64,000 nt of DNA, taken from the NCBI RefSeq assembly GCF_009363715.1, contig NZ_CP045404.1:2262001-2326000 (forward strand). The letters run 5' to 3'. Below the pieces are notes generated by a model. The model was not told where the DNA came from, ran no database searches, and saw only the letters and a program-made list of their open reading frames with translations. This document shows, in pieces, positions 1-11,070 of this stretch. A program made the translations under genes and the position numbers. The stretch is from Roseovarius sp. THAF9 (GTDB lineage: Bacteria; Pseudomonadota; Alphaproteobacteria; Rhodobacterales; Rhodobacteraceae). Within the stretch, counting starts at the first letter, position 1; each line of letters opens with the position of its first letter.

Positions 1-1829
1 ACGTCAAAGCCAATGTCGGCGAATGCCGTGGCGATCACCTTGGCGCCCCGGTCATGTCCATCCTGCCCCATCTTGACGACCAGCATGCGGGGCCGCCGCC
101 CCTCGTCCTCGGCAAAGGCCTCGACCGATTTCTGGATCGCGGCAAAGCCCTCGTCGCCCTCGTAGGCCTTGCCGTAAACCCCGGCCAGCGTCTTCACCTC
201 GGCGCGGTGCCGTCCGAATTCCTTTTCCATGGCCATGCTGATTTCCCCCACAGTAGCCCGTGCCCGTGCCGCCTCGACCGCGGCCTCCAAGAGGTTGCCG
301 CCGTCCTTGGCGCGGCGCGTCAGTTCATCCAGTGCTTTCGTGCAAGCATCCTCGTCACGCTCCGCGCGGATGCGCTCCAGCGCCTCGACCTGCCCCTTGC
401 GCACCTTGACGTTGTCCACGTCCAGGATGTCGATCGGGTCCTCCTTGTCCTTGCGGTACTTGTTGACGCCGACGATCACCTCGTCGCCCCGGTCGATCAT
501 CGCCTGACGGGTCGCGGCACTTTCCTCGATCCGCAGCTTGGGCATGCCGCTGGCCACGGCCTTGGTCATGCCGCCCATCTCCTCGACCTCTTCCATCAGC
601 TCCCACGCCTTTTCGGCCAGCTCGTTGGTCAGGCTCTCGACGTAATAGGACCCCGCCAGCGGATCGACCACCGCCGTCACGCCGGTCTCTTCCTGCAGAA
701 TCAGCTGCGTGTTCCGCGCGATCCGGGCGCTGAAATCCGTGGGCAGCGCAATCGCCTCGTCGAGCGCGTTGGTGTGCAGGCTCTGCGTGCCCCCGAGAAC
801 CGCGCTCATCGCCTCGTAAGCGGTGCGCACAACGTTGTTATAGGGATCCTGCTCCTGCAAGCTGACACCGGAGGTCTGACAATGCGTCCGCAGCATTTTC
901 GAGCGGTCGTTCTTCGCCCCGAACTCCGTCATGATCCGGTGCCAGAGCAGACGCGCGGCCCGCAGCTTGGCGGCCTCCATGAAGAAATTCATGCCGATGG
1001 CGAAAAAGAACGACAGCCGCCCGGCAAAGCGGTCCACGTCCATTCCCGCCTCGATCGCGGCCTTCACGTATTCCCGGCCATCGGCCAGCGTATAGGCCAG
1101 CTCCTGCACCAGGTTCGCGCCCGCCTCCTGCATGTGATAGCCGGAAATGCTGATCGAGTTGAAGCGCGGCATCTCGTTGGCCGTGAACTCGATGATGTCG
1201 CTGACGATCCGCATGCTGGGTTCGGGCGGATAGATATAGGTGTTGCGCACCATGAACTCTTTCAGGATATCGTTCTGGATGGTGCCCGACAGGGCGCTGC
1301 GGTCGTGCCCCTGCTCCTCTCCCGCGACGATAAAGCTGGCCAGCACGGGGATCACCGCGCCGTTCATCGTCATGCTGACACTCACCTGGTCCAGCGGGAT
1401 GCCGTCGAACAGCACCTTCATGTCCTCGACGCTGTCGATGGCGACGCCGGCCTTGCCCACATCGCCCACCACGCGCGGGTGGTCGCTGTCGTAACCGCGA
1501 TGCGTCGCCAGGTCGAAGGCAACGCTCACGCCCTGCTGCCCGGCGGCCAGGTTGCGGCGGTAGAACGCGTTCGACTCTTCTGCCGTCGAAAAGCCCGCGT
1601 ACTGCCGGATCGTCCAGGGCCGCCCGGCATACATCGTGGCCTTCACACCGCGCGTGAACGGCGCCTGCCCGGGAATGGTGCCCAGGTGCTCCATCCCCTC
1701 GACATCTTCCTCGGTGTAAAGCGGTTTGACGTCGATCCCCTCAAGGGTCTTCCACGTCAGGTCCTCCAGCGGGCGGCCCTTCAGCTCGCCTTCCGCGATC
1801 TTACGCCAATCGTCGGTTTTCGATCCCAT
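1..1829 (-). CDS. scpA: Methylmalonyl-CoA mutase, 5' part (gene runs off left edge)
   Basis: Adenosylcobalamin-dependent isomerisation of (R)-methylmalonyl-CoA to succinyl-CoA, the last step of propionyl-CoA assimilation. About 609 codons are visible from ATG 1829; roughly the last 100 of a usual ~710 residues lie outside. The mutase barrel shows the substrate-pocket segment [18 protein letters not shown] and [10 protein letters not shown]. The cobalamin domain begins near the edge with [15 protein letters not shown], holding the DxHxxG cobalt-ligand motif. The start is supported by [11 protein letters not shown] directly after ATG and an AGAGGA ribosome site upstream. Its 5' end overlaps the sulfotransferase-like gene by 29 bp, so the two are probably cotranscribed. 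Identification is very secure. Confidence 0.97.
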   Translation of the reverse strand, partial: MGSKTDDWRKIAEGELKGRPLEDLTWKTLEGIDVKPLYTEEDVEGMEHLGTIPGQAPFTRGVKATMYAGRPWTIRQYAGFSTAEESNAFYRRNLAAGQQGVSVAFDLATHRGYDSDHPRVVGDVGKAGVAIDSVEDMKVLFDGIPLDQVSVSMTMNGAVIPVLASFIVAGEEQGHDRSALSGTIQNDILKEFMVRNTYIYPPEPSMRIVSDIIEFTANEMPRFNSISISGYHMQEAGANLVQELAYTLADGREYVKAAIEAGMDVDRFAGRLSFFFAIGMNFFMEAAKLRAARLLWHRIMTEFGAKNDRSKMLRTHCQTSGVSLQEQDPYNNVVRTAYEAMSAVLGGTQSLHTNALDEAIALPTDFSARIARNTQLILQEETGVTAVVDPLAGSYYVESLTNELAEKAWELMEEVEEMGGMTKAVASGMPKLRIEESAATRQAMIDRGDEVIVGVNKYRKDKEDPIDILDVDNVKVRKGQVEALERIRAERDEDACTKALDELTRRAKDGGNLLEAAVEAARARATVGEISMAMEKEFGRHRAEVKTLAGVYGKAYEGDEGFAAIQKSVEAFAEDEGRRPRMLVVKMGQDGHDRGAKVIATAFADIGFD

Positions 1830-2736
1830 CGTCTTGTCCTCTTCGCTTCTGGTCCGTCCGCGGGGTTGTCCCCGTCTTGGCCGGTCCGGTTTCCTCTGTC
1901 AGTTGCGCCAACCCTTCCGCCCCGGCACGCAGCCAGAACAGGTCGTCGGCATAGGCCTCGCGCATGTCGCGCAAGGCGGTGTCGTCGAACGGTTGCCACT
2001 TGCCCGGCCCATCCGGCAAGCGCTTGGGGTCGCCACCGCGATCCTTCACGATCTGGCGCAACTGGCCCAGGCCGGGGCCCTGGTTCATCCATTCCCGCGC
2101 GTGGGCGCGCGGCATCGGGCCAAGCCCGCTCATGTGTTCCAGCACCCGCTCCGGCAGGCCGCCGAAAATCTCGTAGGGCATCACGTTCAGCTCGACCTTG
2201 GGCAGCGCGCAGGCCACGTCCAGCACCACGTCGCGCCACAGCCGCGGCGAGGCCGCCAGCGCCTCCAGCGCCGCGCGGTCGGGCACGCGGTGCCCCCGCG
2301 CCACGCCATAGGACACGACCGACGCCCAGAAACTCTCGTGGCTGCGGATCGACAGAAAGGCCCGCGTCACCTGGCCGTCGAAGGCATGGGCGAACCGCGC
2401 CAGCCGCTGACCGATATCGGGATAAAGCCGCCCCTGCCGCAGGCAGCGACGCGGCGCACCGATCATGTTCTCGTCGCTGATCACCAGCACCCGCGTCCCC
2501 GCGCGACGCTCATTGGCTATGTTGATCGCGATGCGGGCGCGCGCGCGGTCCAGCTGTTCCTGCGGCGGGCGCGGGCTGTCCACCGGCATCACCCCGGTCA
2601 AAAGCCCGTCGCGCGTCTGTTTCGGGCCCCAAACGGTAATCGCCTTGCGCCCCAGCGCAGCCCGGTTCTCGGCCAGGTAGGACTGAAACGTGGTGGTGGC
2701 CGTCCTGTGGGCCCCGATATGCAGAACAACATCCAT
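1801..2736 (-). CDS. Sulfotransferase-like protein with PAPS-type P-loop
   Basis: A 311-residue protein beginning [18 protein letters not shown]. The [13 protein letters not shown] segment matches the 5'-phosphosulfate-binding loop of PAPS sulfotransferases and related P-loop proteins. The remainder is weakly conserved, so the acceptor substrate cannot be named. An upstream in-frame extension exists, but the P-loop lies at the N-terminus in this family, which favours ATG 2736. The 3' end overlaps the mutase start by 29 bp, suggesting translational coupling. It is divergent from the DUF4174 gene. An unrelated P-loop role remains possible. Confidence 0.72.
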   Translation of the reverse strand: MDVVLHIGAHRTATTTFQSYLAENRAALGRKAITVWGPKQTRDGLLTGVMPVDSPRPPQEQLDRARARIAINIANERRAGTRVLVISDENMIGAPRRCLRQGRLYPDIGQRLARFAHAFDGQVTRAFLSIRSHESFWASVVSYGVARGHRVPDRAALEALAASPRLWRDVVLDVACALPKVELNVMPYEIFGGLPERVLEHMSGLGPMPRAHAREWMNQGPGLGQLRQIVKDRGGDPKRLPDGPGKWQPFDDTALRDMREAYADDLFWLRAGAEGLAQLTEETGPAKTGTTPRTDQKRRGQDDGIENRRLA

Positions 2737-2911
2737 GATCACGCGCCTTTCCCGTATGGCCCGCGACATACGGGCGGTCGACCTTGCGTCGCGCCACCCT
2801 GCACCGCGGGACCTGACCACGGGATTAACGGTAAAATTTTCGCGGCCCTGCGGCCAAACGGCCTTCGCAATCAGCGCGCCCGGCCTTATATCTGGTCGAG
2901 CAGGAGGCCAA

Positions 2912-3367
2912 ATGCGCAAGCTGATCGTTCTTTCTTTTCTGGCTCTTACGTCTATTTCGCTCGTCGCGGGCAGCGTCCGCGCGACCGATGCATCGCTGGA
3001 AGAGGGGATCATACTTCCTGGCGAAAGCGCGGATTTGAACGAATTTCTCTGGATAAAGCGACCCATCGTCGTCTTTGCCGATAACGCCTCGGACCCGCGT
3101 TTCATCGAACAGATGAACTTTATCACCGACCGGCTGGATGATCTGGACCGGCGCGACGTGGTCGTGCTGACAGACACCGACCCGTCCGCCGACAGTGACC
3201 TGCGTCGACAATTGCGCCCGCGCGGCTTCATGCTGGCGCTCATCGGCAAGGACGGCAAGGTCGAGCTGCGCAAACCCGCACCGTGGAGCGTGCGCGAGCT
3301 TTCGCGCGCGATCGACAAGATGCCCATCCGGCAACAGGAAATCCGCGACCGGCTGAGCGGCAACTGA
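2912..3367 (+). CDS. Exported DUF4174-like protein
   Basis: A 151-residue protein with a typical Sec signal peptide (MRKLIVLSFLALTSISLVAG, cleavage near SVRA/TD). The mature part has a thioredoxin-like pattern without a CxxC: NEFLWIKRPIVVFADNASD, then a beta-strand segment DVVVLTDTDP and GFMLALIGKDGKVELRKP. This fits DUF4174, small periplasmic proteins with a degenerate thioredoxin fold. Start ATG 2912 is chosen over an upstream in-frame ATG because AGGAGG sits 5 bases before it and the signal peptide follows. The gene is alone on the plus strand, divergent from the propionate cluster. Function is unknown. Confidence 0.8.
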   Translation: MRKLIVLSFLALTSISLVAGSVRATDASLEEGIILPGESADLNEFLWIKRPIVVFADNASDPRFIEQMNFITDRLDDLDRRDVVVLTDTDPSADSDLRRQLRPRGFMLALIGKDGKVELRKPAPWSVRELSRAIDKMPIRQQEIRDRLSGN

Positions 3368-3380
3368 TCCGCGCCTCCGC

Positions 3381-3896
3381 TCATGCCCGCTCCCCCGCCG
3401 CGACCACCAGAACCCGGTTGGCCCGGTCCATCAGCATCAGCGTGCCCTCGGTCGTCTCATAGCCCAGCACGGTCTCTGGCCGCATCAGCAGGCGGCGGAA
3501 TTCCACCCCCACCTTGCCCTCCATGCAGGGCCGCGCCTCCAGCCCCGCGCGGCGCATCTGCATCCCGAACGTGCGCTGCATGTTGACCGCATCGACCATC
3601 GCCGCATCCGGCGTCATCTCGGGGTCGTCCAGCGCCACCACGCCCCGGCGCGGCAACGCGCGCAGCATGTCGGGCACGTTGCGCTCCACTGGCACCGCCG
3701 CCCCGATATCCGCACTTACCAGCCGGAACGCCGCCGCCGCGCACCGCGCCTTGGACGAAAACGCCAGCGTCTCGCCCAAGGAAAACCACGGCGCCAGCCG
3801 CGCCCGCATCGACGCCTCGTCGTCGCGCGTGCAGGCCCCCAGCAGGACCGCGCCCATCATGGCCGCCGGCAGGATATGAGATCCGCGCAGGTTCAC
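3381..3896 (-). CDS. Putative lipoprotein downstream of pccA
   Basis: A 171-residue protein starting at GTG 3896, four bases after the pccA stop. The N-terminus MNLRGSHILPAAMMGAVLLGACTRDD holds a lipobox (LLGAC), so it is probably a lipidated envelope protein. Two further cysteines (SKARCAAA, ARPCMEG) could form a disulfide. No enzymatic motif is seen. The tight spacing puts it in the pccA transcript. It converges with the DUF4174 gene, ending 14 bp from it. It looks like a lineage-restricted Rhodobacteraceae protein; the role is unknown. Confidence 0.75.
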   Translation of the reverse strand: MNLRGSHILPAAMMGAVLLGACTRDDEASMRARLAPWFSLGETLAFSSKARCAAAAFRLVSADIGAAVPVERNVPDMLRALPRRGVVALDDPEMTPDAAMVDAVNMQRTFGMQMRRAGLEARPCMEGKVGVEFRRLLMRPETVLGYETTEGTLMLMDRANRVLVVAAGERA

Positions 3897-3900
3897 CGCG

Positions 3901-5946
<2,046 letters not shown>

Positions 5947-6003
5947 CTCACGTCCCCTTCAGTCTTGCCCGCCCCGGCGCAGTTGCCGGACGGGGATGAT
6001 ACG

Positions 6004-6039
6004 AAAAAACCACCGCCCCGCTGGCGCGAGGGGTGGTTT
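6004..6039 (-). terminator. Rho-independent terminator of the small lipoprotein gene
   Basis: Read on the minus strand, AAACCACC pairs with GGTGGTTT around a GC-rich loop and is followed by a run of six T. It lies 40 bp after the lipoprotein stop (6081) and before pccA (5946), so pccA may rely on readthrough or its own promoter. Confidence 0.8.
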
Positions 6040-6080
6040 CATGCAGGTTAAGGCGCCCGGTGCCAGGCGCGGAATTCAGA

Positions 6081-6287
6081 TTACAGGCATTTTTCCGGGT
6101 AGACCTGGCAGAAGGCCACGTTGCCCGCAGCGCCCACCGCCGCACCGGTAAGCAGCGATCCGCCCACGACGGCCGCCGCGCCGGTGCCCGCGGCCCCGCC
6201 GAAAAGCGCCTGTTCCGGCACTGTGTTGCCGCAGGCCGCAAGCGGGCCCAGAAGCCCCAGAACAAGGAAAGGTCTGAAGAACTGCAT
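6081..6287 (-). CDS. Small lipoprotein with glycine-alanine-rich body
   Basis: 68 residues. Signal sequence MQFFRPFLVLGLLGPLAACG ends in a lipobox (LAAC). The body is a Gly/Ala-rich stretch (FGGAAGTGAAAVVGGSLLTGAAVGAAGN) resembling glycine-zipper membrane segments, then a short tail FCQVYPEKCL with two cysteines. Such small lipoproteins are common in Rhodobacteraceae. It is followed by a strong terminator at 6004-6039 and is probably a single-gene unit. No function can be assigned. Confidence 0.75.
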   Translation of the reverse strand: MQFFRPFLVLGLLGPLAACGNTVPEQALFGGAAGTGAAAVVGGSLLTGAAVGAAGNVAFCQVYPEKCL

Positions 6288-6424
6288 CGTATATCGCCTC
6301 GCGCGCTGTGGTTATGACTGCGCGCACTCAATGCGATGGCGGGCGCCGCGTCAAAGCCGTCCCTGCCCAGCCGCCGGATTTGGGCACAACCCCGCTTATC
6401 CGCGCAAGACTCTGTCCTTGCAGC

Positions 6425-6463
6425 AAAAAAGGGCGGCCCCTGCAATAATGCAAAAGGCCGCCC
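6425..6463 (-). terminator. Strong intrinsic terminator (minus strand)
   Basis: On the minus strand an 8-bp perfect stem GGGCGGCC/GGCCGCCC encloses a loop that itself contains TGCA-ATAA-TGCA, and is followed by six T (6425-6430). It ends either a small RNA beginning near 6620 or the 6661-7020 gene, whose stop is ~200 bp upstream. Confidence 0.85.
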
Positions 6464-6625
6464 ATCAGGGGAAGGGTAACGGTTTAGACGGTATGTCTCG
6501 GCCCATTGGGGAAAGGCCGCCACTACGAGGCTCAAGCTGCACGCAATCGTTCGTTGCGCCAAGCTGGAAGTCTCACCTTTCGGCTGATCGGCTGTAATTT
6601 GCGTGAATCCGCAGGCCGTCGGCAA
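6425..6625 (-). ncRNA. Candidate small RNA ending at the 6425-6463 terminator
   Basis: Between the stop at 6661 and the terminator lies about 200 bp with no convincing reading frame of its own. Minus-strand reading gives a long hairpin in which AGCT..GCGCAA pairs with TTGCGT..AGCT (about 6525-6570), C-rich single-stranded stretches (TTTCCCC, CTTCCCC) and the terminator. It does not contain the SRP signature and I could not match it to 6S or tmRNA. It may instead be a long 3' UTR of the preceding gene. Confidence 0.35.
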
Positions 6626-6660
6626 AAACGTGCCTAAATAAGGGACCAGAGTTGGGCCAA

Positions 6661-7020
6661 TCATATCCGCCCCCCGTCCTCGAACGCGTCGGGAAAGGCG
6701 CGCTGCGCCGCCTCCACGTCCAGAATCAGCAATGCCTCGTAACTTTCAGAATCGAACGGATCTTCCGCCGGCAGCACCTCGCGCCCGAATAGCCAGCTCA
6801 GCCGCCCGGCATCCAGGTTGCCCCGCTCGAAGGGCTGATCCCCGAAATTCTCCCACAATGCGCGGACAAAGGCCGTGTCGGCCCGCTTGTCCGCAGGTCG
6901 GCGGTCGCGATAGCGCTCGCGTCGCACGATGGCGGTGGCGCCTTTCGGATTGGCGCGGCGAATGGTGAACTGAAAATCGCTGCCAGGCAGACGGCCGGGA
7001 AACCCGCGGTGCTTGATCAT
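6661..7020 (-). CDS. Hypothetical protein (119 aa)
   Basis: Starts MIKHRGFPGRLPGSDF at ATG 7020, with GGAGG six bases upstream; a TTG-initiated form five codons longer is possible but less likely. The protein is soluble and rich in Arg and Asp/Glu, with no signal peptide, membrane segment or recognised motif. It sits in the pccB-pccA interval on the same strand as both, next to a 48-residue lipoprotein gene. I do not recognise the family. Confidence 0.6.
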   Translation of the reverse strand: MIKHRGFPGRLPGSDFQFTIRRANPKGATAIVRRERYRDRRPADKRADTAFVRALWENFGDQPFERGNLDAGRLSWLFGREVLPAEDPFDSESYEALLILDVEAAQRAFPDAFEDGGRI

Positions 7021-7110
7021 GACCCGCCTCCGCAACCGCGAAAGGACCGCCGGGTCTCATCTTGGGTCAGGACAGGCCCGAGGGCCTGCCCTTGTCGTGT
7101 GTCCGCGTGC

Positions 7111-7257
7111 TTACTTGAGCTTGCCGGTGTAGGTCGGCTCGGTCGAGATCGGCTCGGGATCGACCACGACAAATTCTTCTTCTTGCTGCTGCTGACCACA
7201 GGCCGCCACGAGGGCAACCAGACCAACCGCGAGGACGCTCTTGATGCTGTTCGACAT
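7111..7257 (-). CDS. Very small lipoprotein (48 aa)
   Basis: Encodes MSNSIKSVLAVGLVALVAAC as signal and lipobox, then GQQQQEEEFVVVDPEPISTEP and the tail TYTGKLK. The lipobox (VAAC), the acidic-glutamine linker and the short beta-like tail resemble small conserved Rhodobacteraceae lipoproteins. ATG 7257 is preceded on the minus strand by AGGAGACAAAA. It lies between two unknown genes of the propionate cluster. Function unknown; the reading frame is well supported despite its size. Confidence 0.75.
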   Translation of the reverse strand: MSNSIKSVLAVGLVALVAACGQQQQEEEFVVVDPEPISTEPTYTGKLK

Positions 7258-7471
7258 TTTTGTCTCCTGTCTCTGTACTCCAACAGGTGACGCGCATAAC
7301 GCCCCACCTGCCCCTCGTTCAAGGGATGGGTCACGGGTTTGTAACCAAGGGTGAACATAGCGGAATCCGCCCGATTTTCATACGTGGCCGGCGCGATCCC
7401 GCCTGCCTGTGTCTGGAAAGCCTCAAACCGGCCACTGCCTGAGCTTTGATCCGCAAGATATTGTGCGTCCA

Positions 7472-7876
7472 TCAGAACAGCTCCAAGATACAGGCGGCGT
7501 CTTCGACCGAGAAACTCTCGAAAATCTGCGCCACATCCGGGTCGAACTGTCCGAATTTCGAGGGCCTGTCGGCCAGCGAGATCACGATGCGATCGGGGGG
7601 TCTTTCGGCCATGTCGATCCGCTCCAGCGCGAAATCGTTGCACAGGTATTCCAGGTCGGCGGTCTGGGCCTCGAAATCCTCCGCGCCGGTAAAACCCTCG
7701 GCTGTGAAGCGAAAGCGCACCGTCAGCCCCATCGCCGCCTCGCCGCTGATGACCTCCTGCAATTCCGCCTCCAGCCCCGACGGCAGGACAAGGCGCTCCT
7801 CCTCTTGCGCCTCGCCCTGCTCTGGGGCGGCCAGCGCCATCAGCGCGGCCAGCGTCCCTGCACATATCGCTTTCAT
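7472..7876 (-). CDS. Exported DUF6497-like protein
   Basis: 134 residues from ATG 7876, which overlaps the stop of the preceding gene as ATGA. The N-terminus MKAICAGTLAALMALAAPEQ is a signal peptide. The mature part has LPSGLEAELQEV, VRFRFTAEGF, LEYLCNDFAL and IVISLADRPSKFG, and ends in EDAACILELF, a pattern I associate with DUF6497 of Rhodobacteraceae. Two cysteines may pair in the periplasm. It is the last gene of a four-gene chain in which each start overlaps the previous stop, beginning at the pccB stop. Function unknown. Confidence 0.75.
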   Translation of the reverse strand: MKAICAGTLAALMALAAPEQGEAQEEERLVLPSGLEAELQEVISGEAAMGLTVRFRFTAEGFTGAEDFEAQTADLEYLCNDFALERIDMAERPPDRIVISLADRPSKFGQFDPDVAQIFESFSVEDAACILELF

Positions 7877-8205
7877 CGCGCCCACCTCGTCCAGCGCGCC
7901 ACATGGCGCGGATCGCCCAGAAGCGTCGCGATGGTATCTTCCAGCCGGGCGCGGTCATGCCGCCCCTCGACCTGCCCGCCGGCGGTGACAGTGACGCCAT
8001 CGCCGGCCTCGGCAACCCGCACCACCGGCGCAAACCCCCGGACCTGACGCAAGGCGCGCCACAAATCCTGCCGCACCTGTTGCGCCAGCGCCAGCTTGCG
8101 TACAGGGCCAAAACGTGCCTCGGCGCTCACGTCGAAGCGCACCGGCACCCGCCGCGCCACGGTCACCGCGCCCTCTTCGCGCAGGATATGAAAGCCCTTG
8201 CTCAT
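7873..8205 (-). CDS. Hypothetical cytoplasmic protein in coupled cassette (110 aa)
   Basis: Starts MSKGFHILREEGAVTVARRV at ATG 8205, overlapping the preceding stop by ATGA, and its own stop overlaps the next start by ATGA. No signal peptide or membrane segment. The protein is rich in Arg and Val with alternating strand-like segments, and ends in ARWTRWAR. I do not recognise a family. Four-base overlaps on both sides make co-translation with its exported neighbours likely. Confidence 0.7.
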   Translation of the reverse strand: MSKGFHILREEGAVTVARRVPVRFDVSAEARFGPVRKLALAQQVRQDLWRALRQVRGFAPVVRVAEAGDGVTVTAGGQVEGRHDRARLEDTIATLLGDPRHVARWTRWAR

Positions 8206-8651
8206 CCGATCTTCCCCCGGCTCGGCGCGCTGTCACAGCGTCCCTCGTCCCAGAAGAAGAACACCACCCGCCGCGACGGGCTCAGCTCGGACGTATCGCC
8301 CGTCCCATCGGCAAACTCGACCCCGTAGCCATCGAACCGGGCCTGCCGCCGCTGCCGCGCCACCCGGTGCATCCGCTCACAGATCCGCCGCAGTTCCGCC
8401 GTTTCGCCGGGCTTCAGGTCGCGGGTCTTGAGGAGGCTGCCCAACCGGGACCGGTAGACCCACAGCATCGCCGCCTTGGGCCGCGCCTGCGCCCCCTGCG
8501 CCCCCAGCACCAATGCCGTCGCCTCCTCGAAGCTGGCGTCGGAAAAGGCCGTGTCGGTGATGTCGGCGGCCTGGGCGGCTCCGACAAGCAACCCGATCAC
8601 CACGGCAGCACCGCACGCGCCTCGACGGCAGATGCCCGAAAGACAGGTCAT
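8202..8651 (-). CDS. Hypothetical exported protein in coupled cassette (149 aa)
   Basis: Signal peptide MTCLSGICRRGACGAAVVIGLLVGAAQA, then an acidic start ADITDTAFSDASFEEA and a basic helical region (LRRICERMHRVARQRRQ). A hydrophobic segment RRVVFFFWDEGRCD follows near the C-terminus. Both ends overlap neighbouring genes by ATGA. No known motif. Together with the genes on either side it forms a small translationally coupled cassette after pccB. Confidence 0.7.
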   Translation of the reverse strand: MTCLSGICRRGACGAAVVIGLLVGAAQAADITDTAFSDASFEEATALVLGAQGAQARPKAAMLWVYRSRLGSLLKTRDLKPGETAELRRICERMHRVARQRRQARFDGYGVEFADGTGDTSELSPSRRVVFFFWDEGRCDSAPSRGKIG

Positions 8652-9421
8652 GTGTCTGCTCCGTCTCTTTCAAGGCAAATCCCTTTCGCGGTGTCGTACA
8701 CAAACGACAAGCTTGCGCTTGCCGTCACAATTTTCGTCCACAGACCCTTGCGAATGACCACAGCCAATGGGCCACCCTCGGTCGGGAGATCGGGATACTC
8801 TTCCCGGTCGTTGTTCAGGTTCGCCAACGGATCGGCCAGGGCGAACTCGCACGCGGTCTTGGCGGGAAACTCGTTCAGCGCCGCCGAAACATCTTCGCGA
8901 GACCTGAAAATCAGGCTGGGAATAATCTCATCGTCGGATGTTCTATGTGCGCCACGCCGCGCGAGGTACCACTTGTCCAAAGGTTCCGGGTATGTCGGAG
9001 ACATGACCTCACCCGGCAACACACATCGTCCGTCGCGCACTTCAATCGGCGCAAACCCGTCCACGAAATGCTCATTGGTTTCCCTGTCTTTCGTTAGATT
9101 CAAATCCACGCGGAACACGTCGCCTTTTGCTATCCCAGGGTCCGGCACAACGGGAAGGTCTTTCATCAAGGCAACGCAGAACGAATGGAACAGGTCCTTC
9201 GCCTGCATCCTTACGCCCCTAGCCGTCAAAGGCGTGACGACGGTTTGAATCCGCCAACTCTCACCGATTTTCTGCCATTGCACGCTCTCGGCGGACCACT
9301 TGCCAAGCTCCGTCCGAAACACAACGCTCTTTGACCTGTTCTGAAAAAACCAGCTTCCAAGCAGGGCAGACAGTAAAAGCGCTGCGACAGCAACGTTCAA
9401 GATGATCCTATTGCGGCTCAT
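8648..9421 (-). CDS. Membrane-anchored hypothetical protein coupled to pccB
   Basis: 257 residues from ATG 9421; the start shares one base with the pccB stop (TGATG). An N-terminal membrane anchor (IILNVAVAALLLSALLGSWF, residues ~5-25) is followed by a periplasmic domain of about 230 residues with no motif I recognise. Base composition is clearly lower in GC than in the flanking genes (runs such as TTCAATCGGCGCAAACCC, AAATCCACGCGG), which hints at a different history. Coupling to pccB suggests a role tied to propionate growth, but that is inference from position only. Confidence 0.7.
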   Translation of the reverse strand: MSRNRIILNVAVAALLLSALLGSWFFQNRSKSVVFRTELGKWSAESVQWQKIGESWRIQTVVTPLTARGVRMQAKDLFHSFCVALMKDLPVVPDPGIAKGDVFRVDLNLTKDRETNEHFVDGFAPIEVRDGRCVLPGEVMSPTYPEPLDKWYLARRGAHRTSDDEIIPSLIFRSREDVSAALNEFPAKTACEFALADPLANLNNDREEYPDLPTEGGPLAVVIRKGLWTKIVTASASLSFVYDTAKGICLERDGADT

Positions 9422-10953
9422 CACAACGGAATATTGTCGTGCTTCTTCCACGGCAGCTTGCGCTTCTTGTTGCGCAGCGCCGCAAACGCCCGGCTCACCC
9501 GTTTGCGCGTGCTGCGCGGCTGGATCACCTCGTCGATGAACCCGCGTTCGGCGGCCACAAAGGGGTTGGCGAAACGCGCCTCGTAATCCGCCGTGTGCTT
9601 GGCGATCTTCTGGTCATCGCCCAGATCCGCGCGGTGGATGATCTCCGTCGCGCCCTTGGCGCCCATCACCGCAATCTCGGACGTGGGCCAGGCATAGTTG
9701 ATGTCCCCCCGCAGGTGCTTGGAACTCATAACCACATACGCCCCGCCATAGGCCTTGCGCGTGATCACCGTCACCTTCGGCACCGTCGCCTCGCCATAGG
9801 CAAAGAGCAGCTTCGCGCCATGCTTGATCACGCCGTTATGCTCCTGGCTGGTGCCGGGCAGGAATCCGGGCACGTCCACGAAGGTCAGGATCGGGATCTC
9901 GAAGCAATCGCAGAACCGCACGAACCGCGCCGCTTTGCGGCTGCTATCAATGTCCAGACACCCGGCCAATACCATCGGCTGGTTCGCCACCACGCCCACC
10001 GTGCGCCCTTCCAGCCGAATGAACCCCGTGACCATGTTCTTGGCGAAATCCTCCTGGATCTCGTAGAAATCGCCCTCGTCGGCGACCTTCACGATCAATT
10101 CCTTCATGTCGTAGGGCATGTTGGGGTTGTCGGGGATCAGCGTATCCAGGCTCGTCTCGGCGCGATTCACATCGTCGAAGAACGGGCGCACCGGCACCGA
10201 CTCCTGGTTGTTCAGCGGCAGGAAATCCACCAGCCGCCGCACCTCGGCCATCGCCTCCACGTCGTTCTCGAACGCCGCATCGGCGACCGAGGACTTCTTC
10301 GTATGGGTCGAGGCCCCGCCCAGCTCTTCCGCCGTGACCTGTTCGTTCGTCACGGTCTTGACCACGTCGGGGCCGGTCACGAACATGTAGGAACTGTCGC
10401 GCACCATGAAGATGAAGTCGGTCATCGCGGGGCTATACACGGCCCCACCCGCACAAGGCCCGGTGATCACGCTGATCTGCGGCACAACGCCCGACGCCTC
10501 GATATTGCGCTGGAACACCTCGCCATACCCCGCAAGGCTATCCACGCCTTCCTGAATCCGCGCACCGCCCGAGTCGTTTATGCCGATCACAGGCGCGCCG
10601 TTCTGCATCGCCATGTCCATGATCTTGCAGATCTTCATCGCGTGCGTATGCGACACCGAGCCGCCCAGCACGGTAAAATCCTGGCTGAAGACATAGACCT
10701 GCCGCCCGTTGATGGTGCCCCAACCGGTCACCACACCGTCGCCATAGGGCCGGTTCTTCTCCATCCCGAAATCGGTGCAGCGATGGGCCACGAACATGTC
10801 GAACTCTTCGAAACTGTCCTCGTCCAGCAGAAGGTCGATCCGCTCCCGCGCCGTCAGCTTGCCCTTCTCGTGCTGGCCGTCGATGCGTTTCTGCCCGCCG
10901 CCCAGCCGCGCGTTGCCGCGGCGCGTGTCCAGTTCCTGCAGGATATCTTTCAT
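9421..10953 (-). CDS. pccB: Propionyl-CoA carboxylase beta (carboxyltransferase) subunit
   Basis: 510 residues, the normal length. Transfers the carboxyl group from biotin on PccA to propionyl-CoA. The crotonase-fold carboxyltransferase halves are intact: [20 protein letters not shown] (acyl-CoA site, N half) and [18 protein letters not shown] with [13 protein letters not shown] (C half). The C-terminus [16 protein letters not shown] is typical. ATG 10953 ([20 protein letters not shown]) is chosen over an upstream in-frame start because GAGGGGG precedes it. The TTTGC/GCAAA operator cluster 65-117 bp upstream implies control by PccR, as described for Rhodobacter sphaeroides pccB. Confidence 0.97.
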   Translation of the reverse strand: MKDILQELDTRRGNARLGGGQKRIDGQHEKGKLTARERIDLLLDEDSFEEFDMFVAHRCTDFGMEKNRPYGDGVVTGWGTINGRQVYVFSQDFTVLGGSVSHTHAMKICKIMDMAMQNGAPVIGINDSGGARIQEGVDSLAGYGEVFQRNIEASGVVPQISVITGPCAGGAVYSPAMTDFIFMVRDSSYMFVTGPDVVKTVTNEQVTAEELGGASTHTKKSSVADAAFENDVEAMAEVRRLVDFLPLNNQESVPVRPFFDDVNRAETSLDTLIPDNPNMPYDMKELIVKVADEGDFYEIQEDFAKNMVTGFIRLEGRTVGVVANQPMVLAGCLDIDSSRKAARFVRFCDCFEIPILTFVDVPGFLPGTSQEHNGVIKHGAKLLFAYGEATVPKVTVITRKAYGGAYVVMSSKHLRGDINYAWPTSEIAVMGAKGATEIIHRADLGDDQKIAKHTADYEARFANPFVAAERGFIDEVIQPRSTRKRVSRAFAALRNKKRKLPWKKHDNIPL

Positions 10954-11017
10954 GCTGTCCCCCTCGTTGACTGGCGCGACCCTACTGGTTGCGCGCAGGC
11001 CGTCCAAGAGAAATTCC

Positions 11018-11070
11018 GCAAATTTGCCAAATCTGGCGAAGCGAGGTTTGCTAACTTGCAAATCTGCAAA
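11018..11070 (-). promoter_or_regulatory. Probable PccR operator upstream of pccB
   Basis: Contains the palindrome GCAAATTTGC (11018-11027) and a block at 11047-11070 that reads on the minus strand as three octamers at 8-bp steps, TTTGCAGA, TTTGCAAG and TTAGCAAA. PccR of Rhodobacter sphaeroides is known to need paired TTTGCAAA elements before pccB. The spacing here differs, so the exact contact sites are inferred. Confidence 0.75.

Noticed and set aside
54..2480. Very long plus-strand frame opposite the methylmalonyl-CoA mutase and sulfotransferase genes
   Set aside because: The minus strand has clear protein motifs ([19 protein letters not shown]); the plus frame is a GC-skew shadow with no recognisable domain and high Arg/His content.
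6490..6620. 6S RNA, SRP RNA or tmRNA identity for the candidate small RNA
   Set aside because: No SRP GNRA-loop signature, no tmRNA tag or tRNA-like end, and no closing stem of 6S type could be drawn.
7073..7088. GC-rich hairpin after the 48-residue lipoprotein gene
   Set aside because: The loop is two bases as drawn and no T run follows on the minus strand, so it is too weak to call a terminator.
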